Source: Sulfuricurvum sp. (GTDB lineage: Bacteria; Campylobacterota; Campylobacteria; Campylobacterales; Sulfurimonadaceae). Taken from it: a DNA stretch of 64,000 bases. Where the stretch lies: positions 1 to 64,000 of the forward strand of contig NZ_JAQTNN010000005.1 of assembly GCF_028713855.1 (NCBI RefSeq), written 5' to 3'. Each line of letters opens with the position of its first letter. The stretch's first letter is position 1. Below, in pieces: positions 55,416 to 64,000 of the stretch. The position numbers and the translations under genes were made by a program. The notes under the pieces were generated by a model. It worked only from the letters and a program-made list of their open reading frames with translations. It was not told the DNA's origin and searched no databases.

Positions 55416-55706
55416 TTACAAAACTTCATACCCCTCTTCAATCACCCCTCTAAACTCCTCCGAAATACCATGCCAGTCCAATACATCGACCCGTACTGGA
55501 AGGGTCGATTCTTGTAACGCCTCTTTGAGACGGCTCATCGTTCGTCGATCAATCGGTGAGCCACATTTAAGGGCGATGTCGATATCGGAGTAGGGCTTTG
55601 CCGTTCCGTGGATGCGTGATCCAAATACACGGATTTCACATTCGCTAAGATGCTCGGTAATGAGTTGTTTTAAAAGGGCGAGATGTTCAGGTGATAGATC
55701 AATCAT
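55416..55706 (-). CDS. Nucleotidyltransferase of HI0073 type, module 3
   Basis: A 96-residue minimal nucleotidyltransferase: IRVFGSRIHGTAKPYSDIDIAL (GSxxxG then SDIDI), and the third Asp is in VRVDVLDW. It is the enzyme of an HI0074/HI0073-like pair. ATG 55706 overlaps the HEPN gene by eight bases (ATGATTGA). The partner comes first here, unlike the other two modules. Confidence 0.87.
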   Translation of the reverse strand: MIDLSPEHLALLKQLITEHLSECEIRVFGSRIHGTAKPYSDIDIALKCGSPIDRRTMSRLKEALQESTLPVRVDVLDWHGISEEFRGVIEEGYEVL

Positions 55707-56118
55707 TGCGCGATTGGATGGCATCAAAAAGAGATTTTACTTCGATTAAAAATGGTTTGGCATCGGCGAATACTTCGTTGGCAGTTGTTTGATCATACGT
55801 GTGAGAGGTTTCGTTTCGGGAAGAGTGAAACCCCATCCATAACTCGACATCGTTAATCAGACGATTTTCAGCGGCAACACGAAACAACTCACGGCGCGTC
55901 ACACCATCCACATAAGCGCTCCCCACATGATTTTCGATCCACCGTTTCATCATTTTCCATGATTGCTCATAGCATACTTCGAAATTTTGGATCACTCCTG
56001 AGCGGATACTCTCACGAATATCGTTTGAGAGTTCAAGTGTAGTTGCATCTTCATCTGCTTGGAGAGATCGTTCCAGTGCTTCGATTGCTTTTAAAAAATT
56101 GGTGAGGACAAGTGCCAT
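55699..56118 (-). CDS. HI0074-type HEPN protein (nucleotidyltransferase substrate-binding partner)
   Basis: A 139-residue helical bundle with the family features FLKAIEALERSL, VIQNFEVCYEQSWKMMKRW, ELFRVAAENRLI and the RxxxxH-like SSRNETSHTYD. The structural homolog HI0074 binds its nucleotidyltransferase partner. The role here could be toxin or substrate-binding unit. It is first in the pair, followed by the MNT. Confidence 0.88.
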   Translation of the reverse strand: MALVLTNFLKAIEALERSLQADEDATTLELSNDIRESIRSGVIQNFEVCYEQSWKMMKRWIENHVGSAYVDGVTRRELFRVAAENRLINDVELWMGFHSSRNETSHTYDQTTANEVFADAKPFLIEVKSLFDAIQSRND

Positions 56119-56163
56119 CGGTTTCCTTGAAAATCTACTGTAATGATTTTAGGGTTATGCCAC

Positions 56164-56589
56164 TTAATTATAGCTATAACTCCAACCATTGAGGCCGTCT
56201 TTCGCCTCTTTAAACCCTTCCGAATCCCCTAAAAAATCGATAATATGCAACAATGTCCACGGAATACTGTTCGCTTCGGCGTCATCGACGATGTGTTTAG
56301 GCATAGGGGTCTCTTGGGTTGTCATAGCAAAAGCGATCCGTTCACGGTTGCTCAACACATGACTGGTGGCAGTGATTCCCAGTTCGCGGCAGAATTTTTC
56401 CAAAATTAGCGGTTTCACTTCATCAGGAATAATATCGGACGTATTGAGAATAATGGTGAAATGGATCGGGAGTTCATCCGCCATCATCGACGGGGATGCC
56501 ATCAGGATGTAGTCGACCTTTTCGAGGAGTTTTGTAATCTCTCCTGATGAGAGGTAGCTGTGAACTTTGAGTGCTTGCATTTCCTGCAT
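56164..56589 (-). CDS. Unknown protein, partner of the upstream gene
   Basis: A 141-residue soluble protein (begins MQEMQALKVHSYLSSGEI, ends NGWSYSYN) that I do not recognise. The segment EVKPLILEKFCRELGITATSHVLSNRERIAFAMTTQE looks helical with a possible nucleotide-independent fold. Its ATG overlaps the stop of the upstream gene (TAATG), so the two are one operon. Both lie next to the HEPN/MNT module, an accessory setting. Confidence 0.55.
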   Translation of the reverse strand: MQEMQALKVHSYLSSGEITKLLEKVDYILMASPSMMADELPIHFTIILNTSDIIPDEVKPLILEKFCRELGITATSHVLSNRERIAFAMTTQETPMPKHIVDDAEANSIPWTLLHIIDFLGDSEGFKEAKDGLNGWSYSYN

Positions 56590-57068
56590 TAGACTTTTCC
56601 TTCGAGTATTTTAGTGATAAGCGAGGTCATACCGAGGTGGAGATTATAGTTAGTTACCGGAAAATCGACCATCTCGTTTTCGAGATTGACACTGTAACCG
56701 CTGAGATACTTTCCCAAAATTTCTAAATCGATTGACTGGTAGGAATCGGTATCGATTTTAGTCCGAAGAAGTTTTCCCTCATCGTTACTTCTTGCGAGGG
56801 TAAAGGCAAGGGTTCTGAGACTCAGTAAATCACACCATCGTATAAAGAGGGCAGGAGAGAGCTCGGAATAAGGATTTCCTTCGGGATCAAAGAGAAGGTT
56901 TTGTTCTCGCAGAGGAATAAGTACGCTTAAAACAGCCTCGCAAAAGGGGAGACTTTTTTGTCGCCAAAAGGGAGCTTCATCGCTTCGATCGAGTGCGGTT
57001 GAAATTGCTCCGAGTATTGCTGAGGATTCAGTAGTGCGAAGCAGTGTATCCATAGTGTGAAGAATCAT
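56589..57068 (-). CDS. Unknown protein with faint conjugative coupling-protein-like features
   Basis: A 159-residue soluble protein. The stretch APFWRQKSLPFCEAVLSVLIPLRE, followed by later TNYNLHLGMTSLITKIL, recalls the helical all-alpha region of IcmO/TraD-type coupling proteins (the segment with 'W..KA..L..ALI..LR'). No P-loop is present. The match is by eye and weak. It is the first gene of a two-gene run transcribed away from DUF445. Confidence 0.5.
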   Translation of the reverse strand: MILHTMDTLLRTTESSAILGAISTALDRSDEAPFWRQKSLPFCEAVLSVLIPLREQNLLFDPEGNPYSELSPALFIRWCDLLSLRTLAFTLARSNDEGKLLRTKIDTDSYQSIDLEILGKYLSGYSVNLENEMVDFPVTNYNLHLGMTSLITKILEGKV

Positions 57069-57177
57069 TTACCGCTCCTTTTTTGGGTCTAACTTTAACC
57101 TTTTTTGTATAATACATACATTAACAAAATTTGTCTCATTTATGAGATAAGATTCAGTGTCATAGTGCTTAACGGAG

Positions 57178-57201
57178 CTAAAGAGATTCTATTCCTTTGG
57201 C
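57178..57201 (-). repeat. Dispersed intergenic stem-loop repeat, copy 4 (diverged)
   Basis: On the minus strand GCCAAAGG, loop AATAGAATC and TCTTTAGC (57201-57178) form the same stem-loop, with a G.U pair and one mismatch, followed by TCCGTTAAGCACTATG. It sits in the gap between two divergent genes and lacks the CGGC/CACGCGCAG block. Confidence 0.6.
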
Positions 57202-57228
57202 GTTTATAATAGATAAAAGGAGTTTTTA

Positions 57229-57927
57229 ATGGATAAAGGATGGTTAACGAATGGCATTTCCCTCGGATTGGTGGGATTATCGTATACCGTAGACGGTATG
57301 GAGGCAAATATATTGCGCAGTGCCGGACTGTTTGCCCTCTCGGGTGCCGTGACAAATCAGCTTGCTATTCACATGCTCTTTGAAAAAGTACCATTTTTAT
57401 ACGGTTCGGGAATCATCCTTGATCGGTTTGAATCGATCCGCGAAGCGTTAAAAAAACTTATTATGGAGCAGTTCTTCACTCCTGAAAAAATTGAAAGTTT
57501 TGTTCAGTCTCAAGAACGGACGATAGATCTCTCTCCCATCATCGAACAAACCGATTTTACCCCTGCGTACAATGCTTTGGTCCGAAGTGTCATGGATTCA
57601 TCTTTAGGTGGTATGATAGGGATGTTCGGAGGCGAAGCGATGATTGCAAAACTCAAAGAGCCGTTTTTGGAAAAGATCAAACTCTCTACGATCGAGATTT
57701 CTCAAAGCGAATCGTTTATGAATGCACTCAATACGCATTTGCATCAGGGAAGTTCCCATTTAGCAAGTACAATCGATCAGATTGTGGAATCGCGTCTTGC
57801 CGAGTTAACGCCGGTGATGATTAAAGAGATGCTTTTTGGACTCATGAAAGAGCATTTAGGATGGCTGGTCGTATGGGGTGGTGTATTCGGTGGAGCGATA
57901 GGAATTATGTCGGCTTTCTTGATTTAA
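57229..57927 (+). CDS. DUF445-family membrane protein
   Basis: A 232-residue protein of the DUF445 family (signature ALSGAVTNQLAIHMLFEKVPFLYGSG, where the family has TNWLAVKMLF). It has a hydrophobic start, a helical amphipathic middle, and a C-terminal membrane segment (LVVWGGVFGGAIGIMSAFLI). The role is unknown. It is about half the length of the longest family members. GTTTATAATAG just before the ATG may include the promoter -10. Confidence 0.85.
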   Translation: MDKGWLTNGISLGLVGLSYTVDGMEANILRSAGLFALSGAVTNQLAIHMLFEKVPFLYGSGIILDRFESIREALKKLIMEQFFTPEKIESFVQSQERTIDLSPIIEQTDFTPAYNALVRSVMDSSLGGMIGMFGGEAMIAKLKEPFLEKIKLSTIEISQSESFMNALNTHLHQGSSHLASTIDQIVESRLAELTPVMIKEMLFGLMKEHLGWLVVWGGVFGGAIGIMSAFLI

Positions 57928-57946
57928 AAGATTTTACTCAAAAGAC

Positions 57947-57976
57947 TTGACAACAAGTGACTCAAAGTATTATAAT
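57947..57976 (+). promoter_or_regulatory. Strong sigma-70 promoter of clpB
   Basis: A perfect TTGACA (57947-57952) and TATAAT (57971-57976) are 18 bases apart, ending 26 bases before the clpB ATG. I found no CIRCE or HspR-type operator in the gap, so heat regulation is not visible here. Confidence 0.75.
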
Positions 57977-58002
57977 TCTTGCAACTCAATAAGGAGAATT
58001 TT

Positions 58003-60582
58003 ATGTCAAACAATATTTTTGAAAAACTAACCCATCAAATGACCGAGATGATCGAATCGTCGATCTCTCTAGCCTTACACAATAAAAACAGCGAAGTTGA
58101 ACCGATCCATTTTTTATGGGCGTTACTGGCCAACAGTAACTCTCCTCTCAATCAGGCATTGATGAAAATGAATGTCGATAAAACGGCGATAGAACTGGAT
58201 GTTAAAAGTGCCGCGAAAAAACTATCCAGCGCTTCACACGTTACCAAAGAGAGTATTCGTCTGTCACGGGAATTTGTCCGTGCATTGGAACACGGTTCCG
58301 CTGAAATGGCGGTGAACGGTGATCAGTTTATCGCTATTGATACCTTTTTGCTTGCGAATCTGAACAAAACTCCCTTCAAAGAAATTCTTGAAAAGTATCT
58401 CAATATCTTTGAACTACGCAAAACATTTGAAGCAATGCGCGCAGGGCAAAAAATCGAGTCTCAAACGGCGGACGAGACATTGGAAAGTCTTGCAAAATAC
58501 GGGATTGATTTAACTAAAGAAGCGATTGATGGGAAACTCTCTCCGGTGATCGGTCGGGATGAAGAGATTTCTCGTATGATGCAGATTTTGATCCGTAAAA
58601 CCAAAAATAATCCGATTCTTCTCGGTGAACCTGGCGTAGGTAAAACAGCTTTGGTAGAGGGATTGGCACAACGTATCGTCAACAAAGAGGTACCCCTGAG
58701 TCTTCAAAATAAGAGGGTTATAACCCTTGATATGAGCGCCCTGATCGCGGGGGCAAAATACCGAGGTGAGTTCGAAGATCGTCTCAAAGCGGTAATCGAT
58801 GAGGTGAAAAAGTCAGCCAATATCATCCTATTTATCGATGAAATTCACACGATCGTCGGTGCAGGAGCATCGGAAGGGTCAATGGATGCTGCCAATATCC
58901 TCAAACCGGCATTGGCTCGCGGAGAGTTACACACGATCGGTGCGACAACGCTCAAAGAATATCGTAAATATTTCGAAAAAGATGCCGCGTTACAACGCCG
59001 TTTTCAACCGGTCAATGTGGATGAACCGAGTGTCAACCAATCATTACAAATCCTCCGTGGTTTGAAAGAACGTCTCGAAGCACACCATAATGTTACCATT
59101 ACCGATTCGGCACTGGTAGCTGCGGCGAAGCTCTCCGATCGTTACATCAATGATCGTTTTCTGCCGGACAAAGCGATCGATTTGATCGACGAGGCGGCGG
59201 CAGAACTTAAAATGCAGATTGAATCGGAGCCCAACGCTCTTGCGAGTGTAAAACGACGTCAAACCAACTTGCAGGTTGAACAAGAAGCGCTCAAGATGGA
59301 AGAGAGTGTTGCTAATACGAAACGTCTTGAAGAGATTAAGCGTGAGTTAGCCGATGTTGCAGAAGAACGCCGTGCTCTGGATGGGCAATTTTCGCATGAA
59401 AAAGAGGTCTTTAATTACATGGCGAAGCTCAAAGGGGAGTTGGAGTCGAAACGCCGTGAAGCAGAAGTAGCCAAGCAAAATGCCGATTTTAATAAGGCTG
59501 CTGAGATCGAATACGGACAAATTCCGAAACTTTTCGAAGAGGAAAAGGTTCTTCAAGAGAAGTGGAAAGGGATGATGGCTGCTGGAACACTGCTTAAAAA
59601 CAGTGTTGATGAAGCTTCTATCGCCGGAATCGTAAGCCGCTGGACAAAAATTCCGGTGAATAAAATGCTCCAAAGCGAAAAAGAGAAGATTCTCCACATC
59701 GAGGACGAACTAAATCGTGATGTCGTTGGGCAAGAGAAAGCGACCCACGCGGTAGCCCGTGCGATCAAACGGAACAAAGCGGGTCTTTCCGATAAGAGCC
59801 GTCCGATCGGATCGTTCCTCTTTTTAGGACCTACGGGTGTCGGAAAAACGCAAACGGCGAAAACATTGGCGAAATTCCTTTTCGACAGCAGTGAATCGAT
59901 GATCCGTATCGATATGTCCGAATACATGGAAAAACATGCCGTTTCCCGTCTCGTCGGCGCTCCTCCGGGATATGTCGGATTTGATGAGGGGGGACAGCTC
60001 ACCGAAGCGGTACGCCGCAAGCCTTACAGTGTCATCTTGTTTGATGAGGTGGAAAAAGCCCATCCTGATGTCTTTAATGTATTGCTTCAGGTACTTGATG
60101 ACGGACGTCTGACTGATAATAAAGGGGTAGTGGTCGATTTCACCAATACGATCATTATTTTGACCTCTAACATCGCTAGCGATAAGATTATGGCGCATCA
60201 TGGGGAGAGCGGACTCGAAGCAATGGTGCTTGGTGAACTCAAACAGCATTTTAAACCGGAGTTTTTGAACCGTTTGGATGATGTGGTAGTCTTTAATCCA
60301 TTAGGGGAAGCGCAAATCCTCAGCATCGTCGATCTTTTCTTTAAAGATATCGCAGCAAAAGTGGAAGAGAGAGATATTACCCTTACCATCACCGATAGTG
60401 CAAAACGATACATCGCAAGTGCGGGATTCGATCCGGTGTACGGTGCTCGACCACTTAAACGGGCATTGTATGAGATTATCGAAGACCGTCTCGCTGATTT
60501 GATCCTTGGCGGAGAGGTTGAAGAGGGTGCTTCAGTAGCTTTTGATGCTGTTGGAGATGAGGTTACCGTAACTGTGGCATAA
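58003..60582 (+). CDS. clpB: ATP-dependent chaperone ClpB
   Basis: An 859-residue Hsp100 disaggregase working with DnaK. The N-domain (1-145) is followed by AAA1 with Walker [14 protein letters not shown] (about 208) and the arginine-finger region. A coiled-coil middle domain (about 405-530) follows, then AAA2 with Walker [14 protein letters not shown] (about 609) and [13 protein letters not shown]. The C-terminal [15 protein letters not shown] ends the D2 small domain. ATG 58003 follows AAGGAGAAT; a longer in-frame start overlaps the promoter region. Confidence 0.97.
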   Translation: MSNNIFEKLTHQMTEMIESSISLALHNKNSEVEPIHFLWALLANSNSPLNQALMKMNVDKTAIELDVKSAAKKLSSASHVTKESIRLSREFVRALEHGSAEMAVNGDQFIAIDTFLLANLNKTPFKEILEKYLNIFELRKTFEAMRAGQKIESQTADETLESLAKYGIDLTKEAIDGKLSPVIGRDEEISRMMQILIRKTKNNPILLGEPGVGKTALVEGLAQRIVNKEVPLSLQNKRVITLDMSALIAGAKYRGEFEDRLKAVIDEVKKSANIILFIDEIHTIVGAGASEGSMDAANILKPALARGELHTIGATTLKEYRKYFEKDAALQRRFQPVNVDEPSVNQSLQILRGLKERLEAHHNVTITDSALVAAAKLSDRYINDRFLPDKAIDLIDEAAAELKMQIESEPNALASVKRRQTNLQVEQEALKMEESVANTKRLEEIKRELADVAEERRALDGQFSHEKEVFNYMAKLKGELESKRREAEVAKQNADFNKAAEIEYGQIPKLFEEEKVLQEKWKGMMAAGTLLKNSVDEASIAGIVSRWTKIPVNKMLQSEKEKILHIEDELNRDVVGQEKATHAVARAIKRNKAGLSDKSRPIGSFLFLGPTGVGKTQTAKTLAKFLFDSSESMIRIDMSEYMEKHAVSRLVGAPPGYVGFDEGGQLTEAVRRKPYSVILFDEVEKAHPDVFNVLLQVLDDGRLTDNKGVVVDFTNTIIILTSNIASDKIMAHHGESGLEAMVLGELKQHFKPEFLNRLDDVVVFNPLGEAQILSIVDLFFKDIAAKVEERDITLTITDSAKRYIASAGFDPVYGARPLKRALYEIIEDRLADLILGGEVEEGASVAFDAVGDEVTVTVA

Positions 60583-60590
60583 TCGCGTTT

Positions 60591-60944
60591 ATGAAAACGA
60601 TTGCATTACTCTTTATATTATTGTTACCGCTATGGGGATGTACGGGAGATTGTATGACTTGCCATCCTGCATTGCTTAAAAATATCGATACCGATAAACG
60701 GCACAAACCGATGACGACGTGCATCAAATGTCACAGTGCCGACCCTGCTAAAATGGGTGATTGCGGAAGTGACTGTTTCGCCTGTCATCCGATTGCGAAG
60801 ATTGAGGGGGCAAGGGTTGCCGAACATGCAGTAATACGTGAATGTCGTGATTGTCATATGAAACTCAAACCCTCCATCCCAATTGATTTGGGGCCAAAAG
60901 GGCAATCAAATCAGATGATTCTCAGGGACTTTTTGAAGCCTTAA
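60591..60944 (+). CDS. Tetraheme c-type cytochrome, probable lipoprotein
   Basis: A 117-residue exported protein with four CxxCH heme-binding motifs: CMTCH (21-25), CIKCH (44-48), CFACH (62-66) and CRDCH (85-89), plus free histidines (His38, His79) as possible distal ligands. The signal ends LLPLWGC, a possible lipobox with Cys17. It is probably a periplasmic electron carrier. It follows clpB by eight bases, with no functional link evident. Its TAA overlaps the convergent stop (TTAA). Confidence 0.88.
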   Translation: MKTIALLFILLLPLWGCTGDCMTCHPALLKNIDTDKRHKPMTTCIKCHSADPAKMGDCGSDCFACHPIAKIEGARVAEHAVIRECRDCHMKLKPSIPIDLGPKGQSNQMILRDFLKP

Positions 60945-61465
60945 GCGTAAATAGGCTCGAAAAGTTTATCGAATCCGTCAATGATTTTTTGCATCAATTT
61001 TTGAGCCTCATCGATCATTTTTTCAGTGCTTTTTGTCTCTTTGACTGCGTTATCAAAGAGATCAACTACCCCTTTTTTCGCATAATTTTTGACATTTTCA
61101 TCACTGTTTTTCAGATTACCTATAAGTTTTGTCACATCCGACGCCACTTTATTGATTGGTGAAGTTTGGTTTTGATCTTCAAGCTCTTTCATGAATTTAT
61201 CGATATAGGGTTGTGCTTTTTTCATAAATGCGTTGATCTCTTTCTGATCTTGTTCACTGATGCCATTACTGTCGAGGTTGAATGAAAATGCCTGCAATGA
61301 AGAAAAAGAAAACGATTGTTCTTTGGTTGTATCGGTTGTTTTCTCACTGAGAGAAAGTGACTGGGAATTTTCAAAATTGAGCGAAAGAGTATCGCCGCTG
61401 CTCGTTTTCATTTGAATATTCAGTTCATGAGAACGGTATGCATCAAGTGAGGATGTACTAATCAT
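60941..61465 (-). CDS. Conserved hypothetical protein
   Basis: A 174-residue protein rich in Ser/Asn/Lys, without signal peptide or membrane segment. The first 75 residues include serine-rich segments (NSQSLSLSEKTTDTTKEQ); the rest is helical (EINAFMKKAQPYIDKFMKELEDQ, EKMIDEAQKLMQKIIDGFDKLF). I recall no named family with certainty; DUF5610-like secreted or flagellar-associated proteins have a similar look. ATG 61465 follows AAAGGTG. Convergent with the cytochrome gene. Confidence 0.65.
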   Translation of the reverse strand: MISTSSLDAYRSHELNIQMKTSSGDTLSLNFENSQSLSLSEKTTDTTKEQSFSFSSLQAFSFNLDSNGISEQDQKEINAFMKKAQPYIDKFMKELEDQNQTSPINKVASDVTKLIGNLKNSDENVKNYAKKGVVDLFDNAVKETKSTEKMIDEAQKLMQKIIDGFDKLFEPIYA

Positions 61466-61608
61466 AATTGCACCTTTGCAGTTTAGTATGTTAGTGACAA
61501 TATCGGACATTTTCGAGATTGTTTTAACAAGCTTTTACGAAGCTTAACCGACCTTTAAGTAAAAATTGTCTATTATTGCGTGCTAAAAATTTCTAAAGGG
61601 AATGGCTT

Positions 61609-61743
61609 ATGAAAAGAACATACCAACCGCATAATACGCCACGTAAACGTACCCACGGTTTCCGTGCACGTATGGCGACAAAAAACGGCCGTCGAGTATT
61701 GAACGCTCGTCGTGCTAAGGGTAGAAAACGATTGGCTGTCTAA
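61609..61743 (+). CDS. rpmH: Ribosomal protein bL34
   Basis: A 44-residue basic ribosomal protein: [18 protein letters not shown] start, then [24 protein letters not shown]. This is the standard bL34 sequence. The ATG follows AAAGGGA. It begins the rpmH-rnpA-yidD-yidC cluster that is conserved in bacteria. Confidence 0.98.
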   Translation: MKRTYQPHNTPRKRTHGFRARMATKNGRRVLNARRAKGRKRLAV

Positions 61744-61754
61744 ATAGCTTCTCG

Positions 61755-62099
61755 ATGCTAAAGCTCCACAGTGAGTTTCAGCGTGTTTATCAACGCGGGA
61801 AAAATGCGCACAGCACTTCAATCGCGTTGTTTTATCTCCCCTTAGCGGGAGAAAAAAAAGTTGGATATACGGCCAGTAAAAAAGTCGGAAATGCAGTAGT
61901 GAGAAATCGGTGTAAAAGACGTCTTCGGGCTCTTTTTAACGAGTTTTCACCCAATGCACAAGACGGATGGTACGTTTTTGTCGCCAAGAAAGGGTTATTT
62001 GACAACTCTTTCGATACAGTGCGACGCGACTGCAAATATGTTTTAAAACGGACGGGTGCCATGACTGGATCAGGTGATGATAAGAATCTTCTTTCTTAA
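61755..62099 (+). CDS. rnpA: Ribonuclease P protein component
   Basis: A 114-residue basic protein of RNase P, which matures tRNA 5' ends. The family core is KVGYTASKKVGNAVVRNRCKRRLRAL (positively charged RNR motif), with FQRVYQRGK near the start. Eleven bases after rpmH, overlapping yidD. No strong ribosome-binding site is seen before ATG 61755. Confidence 0.95.
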   Translation: MLKLHSEFQRVYQRGKNAHSTSIALFYLPLAGEKKVGYTASKKVGNAVVRNRCKRRLRALFNEFSPNAQDGWYVFVAKKGLFDNSFDTVRRDCKYVLKRTGAMTGSGDDKNLLS

Positions 62100-62409
62100 G
62101 CTCCTGTGGCTTTATCGGCACTCTTTCTCTTTGGTGACACGCGGTGCGTGTCGTCACTATCCTTCATGCTCCGAATATGCTCTATGGCAGTTTGAGCGTA
62201 ATACCCTCCCACGCGCATTCTTATCCACTTTTTTACGAATTTTACGGTGCAATCAGCTTTTTTCCGGCGGTATCGATTATCCGATTATCGGCAAACCGAT
62301 GATAAAACCCTCCGAACTCTCCATAAATACGATAAAATACTGGTTTGTTCCATATCAACAGAATTATTTTCTGATCAAAAATTTTAAGTTTAAAGGGTCA
62401 CAGTGCTAG
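62077..62409 (+). CDS. yidD: Membrane protein insertion efficiency factor YidD
   Basis: A 110-residue protein. The YidD core is ACRHYPSCSEYALWQFERN and LRILRCNQLFSGGIDYPI with the conserved cysteines. The C-terminal 35 residues (SINTIKYWFVPYQQNYFLIKNF) extend beyond the usual 70-80. ATG 62077 is preferred to GTG 62074. It helps YidC insert membrane proteins. It overlaps rnpA by 23 bases and yidC by seven. Confidence 0.9.
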   Translation: MIRIFFLKLLWLYRHSFSLVTRGACRHYPSCSEYALWQFERNTLPRAFLSTFLRILRCNQLFSGGIDYPIIGKPMIKPSELSINTIKYWFVPYQQNYFLIKNFKFKGSQC

Positions 62410-64000
62410 AAAAGTTTACTCCCAATCAGCGACTCATCGTTGCCGTCGCTTTATCTTTTGCCTTTTTTATAGGTTATACCACGCTCGTTCCACCAAAATC
62501 ATCTGTTAACGAATCCAATGTTACTAAAGCAAACACAGTAAAAGAAAGCGTATCACAGAGTGCTGTAGTGACAAAACAATCTGATAGTACCCCTGCGGCT
62601 GCTACAGAGATGAAAACAACGAAAACCGATACGCTTACCACAGTTTCTGCAAAAGAGTTCACCCTCAAAATTGATACTCTTGGACGGATTGGATCGGTCA
62701 TCCTGAGTGATAAAAAACATAATGGAAAAGACGGTAAATTATCCGAATTGGTTGCGCCGGAAGGTGCCAAACCGATTCAAATCCGATTTGCCGATCAAGC
62801 ATTGAATGAAGCAGCGGCAAAAGTCCCTTATACGAGTGATGCGAGTAATATCGCTTTAGGTGAGAACGGTAAATCAACCGTTGTATTGACACAAAACCTT
62901 CCGGAATTGACTGTTACAAAAACATTGACGTTTTACGCAGACGGCCATTATGATGCAAAAATAGCGCTCTCCAATGAAAAACGTTATTTCGTTTACCTCG
63001 GGCAACATCCGCAAATTATAGAGCAGATGATGACCGTTGTCGGTGGGATGGTCTACTCCGGAGATAAACTTACGACAATTTTCAAAGACGGCGATGTTGA
63101 AGGACAATCACTTTTTACCGATGTCCATTTCGTTTCTGCATTTGATCAATATTATGCAAGTATGATGTACGGATTTGACAAATCGACCCAAGTGACGATT
63201 GAACGTGATGCCAAAAGCAATGCGGTTACTTATTTGGAAGGGAATACTAACTTTACCTTTAACGGGTATATCGGTCCTAAAGAGTATAAAACACTTGAAG
63301 CAATCAATCCTGTTTTGGTCAATGCAATCGAATACGGCTGGTTTACGTTTGTTGCCGCTCCGATTTTTAAAATCTTAATGTGGTTGCATGGAATGATCGG
63401 AAACTGGGGTTGGTCAATCATTGCATTAACCATTTTAATTCGTGTATTTCTCTACCCTTTGACTCACAAAGGGATGGTTTCGATGCAGAAAATTAAAGAG
63501 ATTGCTCCACGAATCAAAGAAGTTCAGGAAAAATATAAAGGGGATCCGGCACGTATGAATGCTGCGGTCATGGAGATGTATAAAAAACATGGAGCTAATC
63601 CATTGGGCGGGTGTTTACCACTTGTATTACAAATTCCAGTCTTTTTTGCAATCTATCGAGTTCTTCTTAACGCAGTTGAACTGCAAGGTGCTCCGTGGGT
63701 ACTGTGGGTAACTGATCTATCCCGTATGGATCCGTATTACATTCTCCCTATTTTGATGGGTGCAACGATGTATTATCAACAAAAAATTACTCCGAGCAAT
63801 TTCACCGATCCATTGCAGGAGAAAATCTTTAAATTCTTGCCGGTTATTTTCACGTTCTTCTTCTTCACATTCCCAGCTGGGCTTGTGTTGTACTGGTTTG
63901 TGAATAATATTTTCTCGATCGCACAGCAGTTTATGGTTAATAAACAGTTTGAAGCGGCGCGTGCAATGCGTCATGAAACTCATCTTGCGGAAAAGCATCA
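62403..64000 (+). CDS. yidC: Membrane protein insertase YidC (3' end outside the window)
   Basis: A GTG start at 62403 lies inside the end of yidD. The reading frame is open to the window end (about 532 residues), so the gene continues to the right. It has one N-terminal helix (FTPNQRLIVAVALSFAFFIGY), a periplasmic domain (about 50-320), and the conserved membrane core: SIIALTILIRVFLYPLTHKGM with the conserved arginine, NPLGGCLPLVLQIPVFFAIY, FPAGLVLYWFVNN. YidC inserts and folds inner-membrane proteins, with or without SecYEG. The last bases are within the C-terminal tail. Confidence 0.95.
   Translation, partial: MLEKFTPNQRLIVAVALSFAFFIGYTTLVPPKSSVNESNVTKANTVKESVSQSAVVTKQSDSTPAAATEMKTTKTDTLTTVSAKEFTLKIDTLGRIGSVILSDKKHNGKDGKLSELVAPEGAKPIQIRFADQALNEAAAKVPYTSDASNIALGENGKSTVVLTQNLPELTVTKTLTFYADGHYDAKIALSNEKRYFVYLGQHPQIIEQMMTVVGGMVYSGDKLTTIFKDGDVEGQSLFTDVHFVSAFDQYYASMMYGFDKSTQVTIERDAKSNAVTYLEGNTNFTFNGYIGPKEYKTLEAINPVLVNAIEYGWFTFVAAPIFKILMWLHGMIGNWGWSIIALTILIRVFLYPLTHKGMVSMQKIKEIAPRIKEVQEKYKGDPARMNAAVMEMYKKHGANPLGGCLPLVLQIPVFFAIYRVLLNAVELQGAPWVLWVTDLSRMDPYYILPILMGATMYYQQKITPSNFTDPLQEKIFKFLPVIFTFFFFTFPAGLVLYWFVNNIFSIAQQFMVNKQFEAARAMRHETHLAEKH

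Noticed and set aside
62050-62230. TTATCCAC-like words that could be DnaA boxes near rpmH-yidC, and others at about 13715, 28855 and 37630
   Set aside because: They are single, scattered and inside coding sequence. There is no cluster, AT-rich unwinding region or dnaA gene, so I do not call an origin.

Overview
The window is a densely packed bacterial chromosome segment, most likely from a sulfur-oxidising, free-living member of the Campylobacterota (Sulfuricurvum/Sulfurimonas type). This rests on family content and gene order: cheV-cheA-cheW with a receiver domain fused to CheA, a MagIII-type 3-methyladenine glycosylase, an ArsS/CprS-type histidine kinase, a short Mfd, a leuS-lptE-folC run, and the rpmH-rnpA-yidD-yidC cluster at the right edge. 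No 16S gene or tRNA is present, so the genus is an inference.

Layout. 1-5 kb: a LysR regulator, a small conserved gene, a pabC-like/cysK pair, a biotin carboxylase and lnt. 6-19 kb: yajC-secD-secF, then leuS-lptE-GGDEF-folC-mfd, a stand-alone CZB zinc-sensor protein and rlmC. 19-22 kb: a YgjP-type peptidase, an unknown membrane protein, a YmdB-type phosphoesterase and magIII. 22-27 kb is an accessory patch. It has two ywbE copies, a whole and a truncated HAD gene (remains of an old HAD-ywbE duplication), a MNT/HEPN module lying between the truncated HAD and its ywbE, and an aldehyde dehydrogenase with its DUF779 partner. 27-32 kb: small genes, a cold-shock protein with a long leader, and the minus-strand rho-murI-dnaX run. 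32-39 kb: an MCP, an FGE-like protein, a YchJ-like protein, nfeD-SPFH, rmuC, a mntA/hepT module and pssA. 39.8-43.5 kb: a Fur-type operator in front of a porin-feoA-feoB operon. 43.5-54.4 kb: a two-component system, surE, a ThiF-like gene, greA, argC, an LpxH/LpxJ-like gene, cheVAW and an aminopeptidase P. 54.4-57 kb is a second accessory patch: an AT-rich membrane protein, a DUF4160 remnant with an intact DUF2442 gene, a HI0074/HI0073-type HEPN/MNT pair, and two unrecognised genes, one vaguely like a conjugative coupling protein. 57-64 kb: DUF445, clpB, a tetraheme cytochrome, an unknown gene, rpmH, rnpA, yidD and yidC (cut by the window end).

The genes group into envelope biogenesis (lnt, lptE, LpxH-like, pssA, yajC-secDF, yidCD), translation and transcription control (leuS, greA, rho, rlmC, rpmH, rnpA), repair (mfd, magIII, rmuC), ferrous iron uptake and chemotaxis.

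The most interesting non-gene signal is a dispersed intergenic stem-loop at four sites (near 8.86, 19.22, 35.17 and 57.18 kb). The nine-base loop is kept (AATARAATC) while the stem changes by paired substitutions, and an arm with a GCTACGCTA-like core follows. Other points of note are three different HEPN/nucleotidyltransferase modules in one window, the HAD-ywbE duplication scar, the DUF4160 relic, a 44-residue tandem repeat in the CheA linker, and a porin placed in a feo operon. I found no CRISPR array, insertion sequence, rRNA or tRNA. No complete novel defence or biosynthetic system could be identified.
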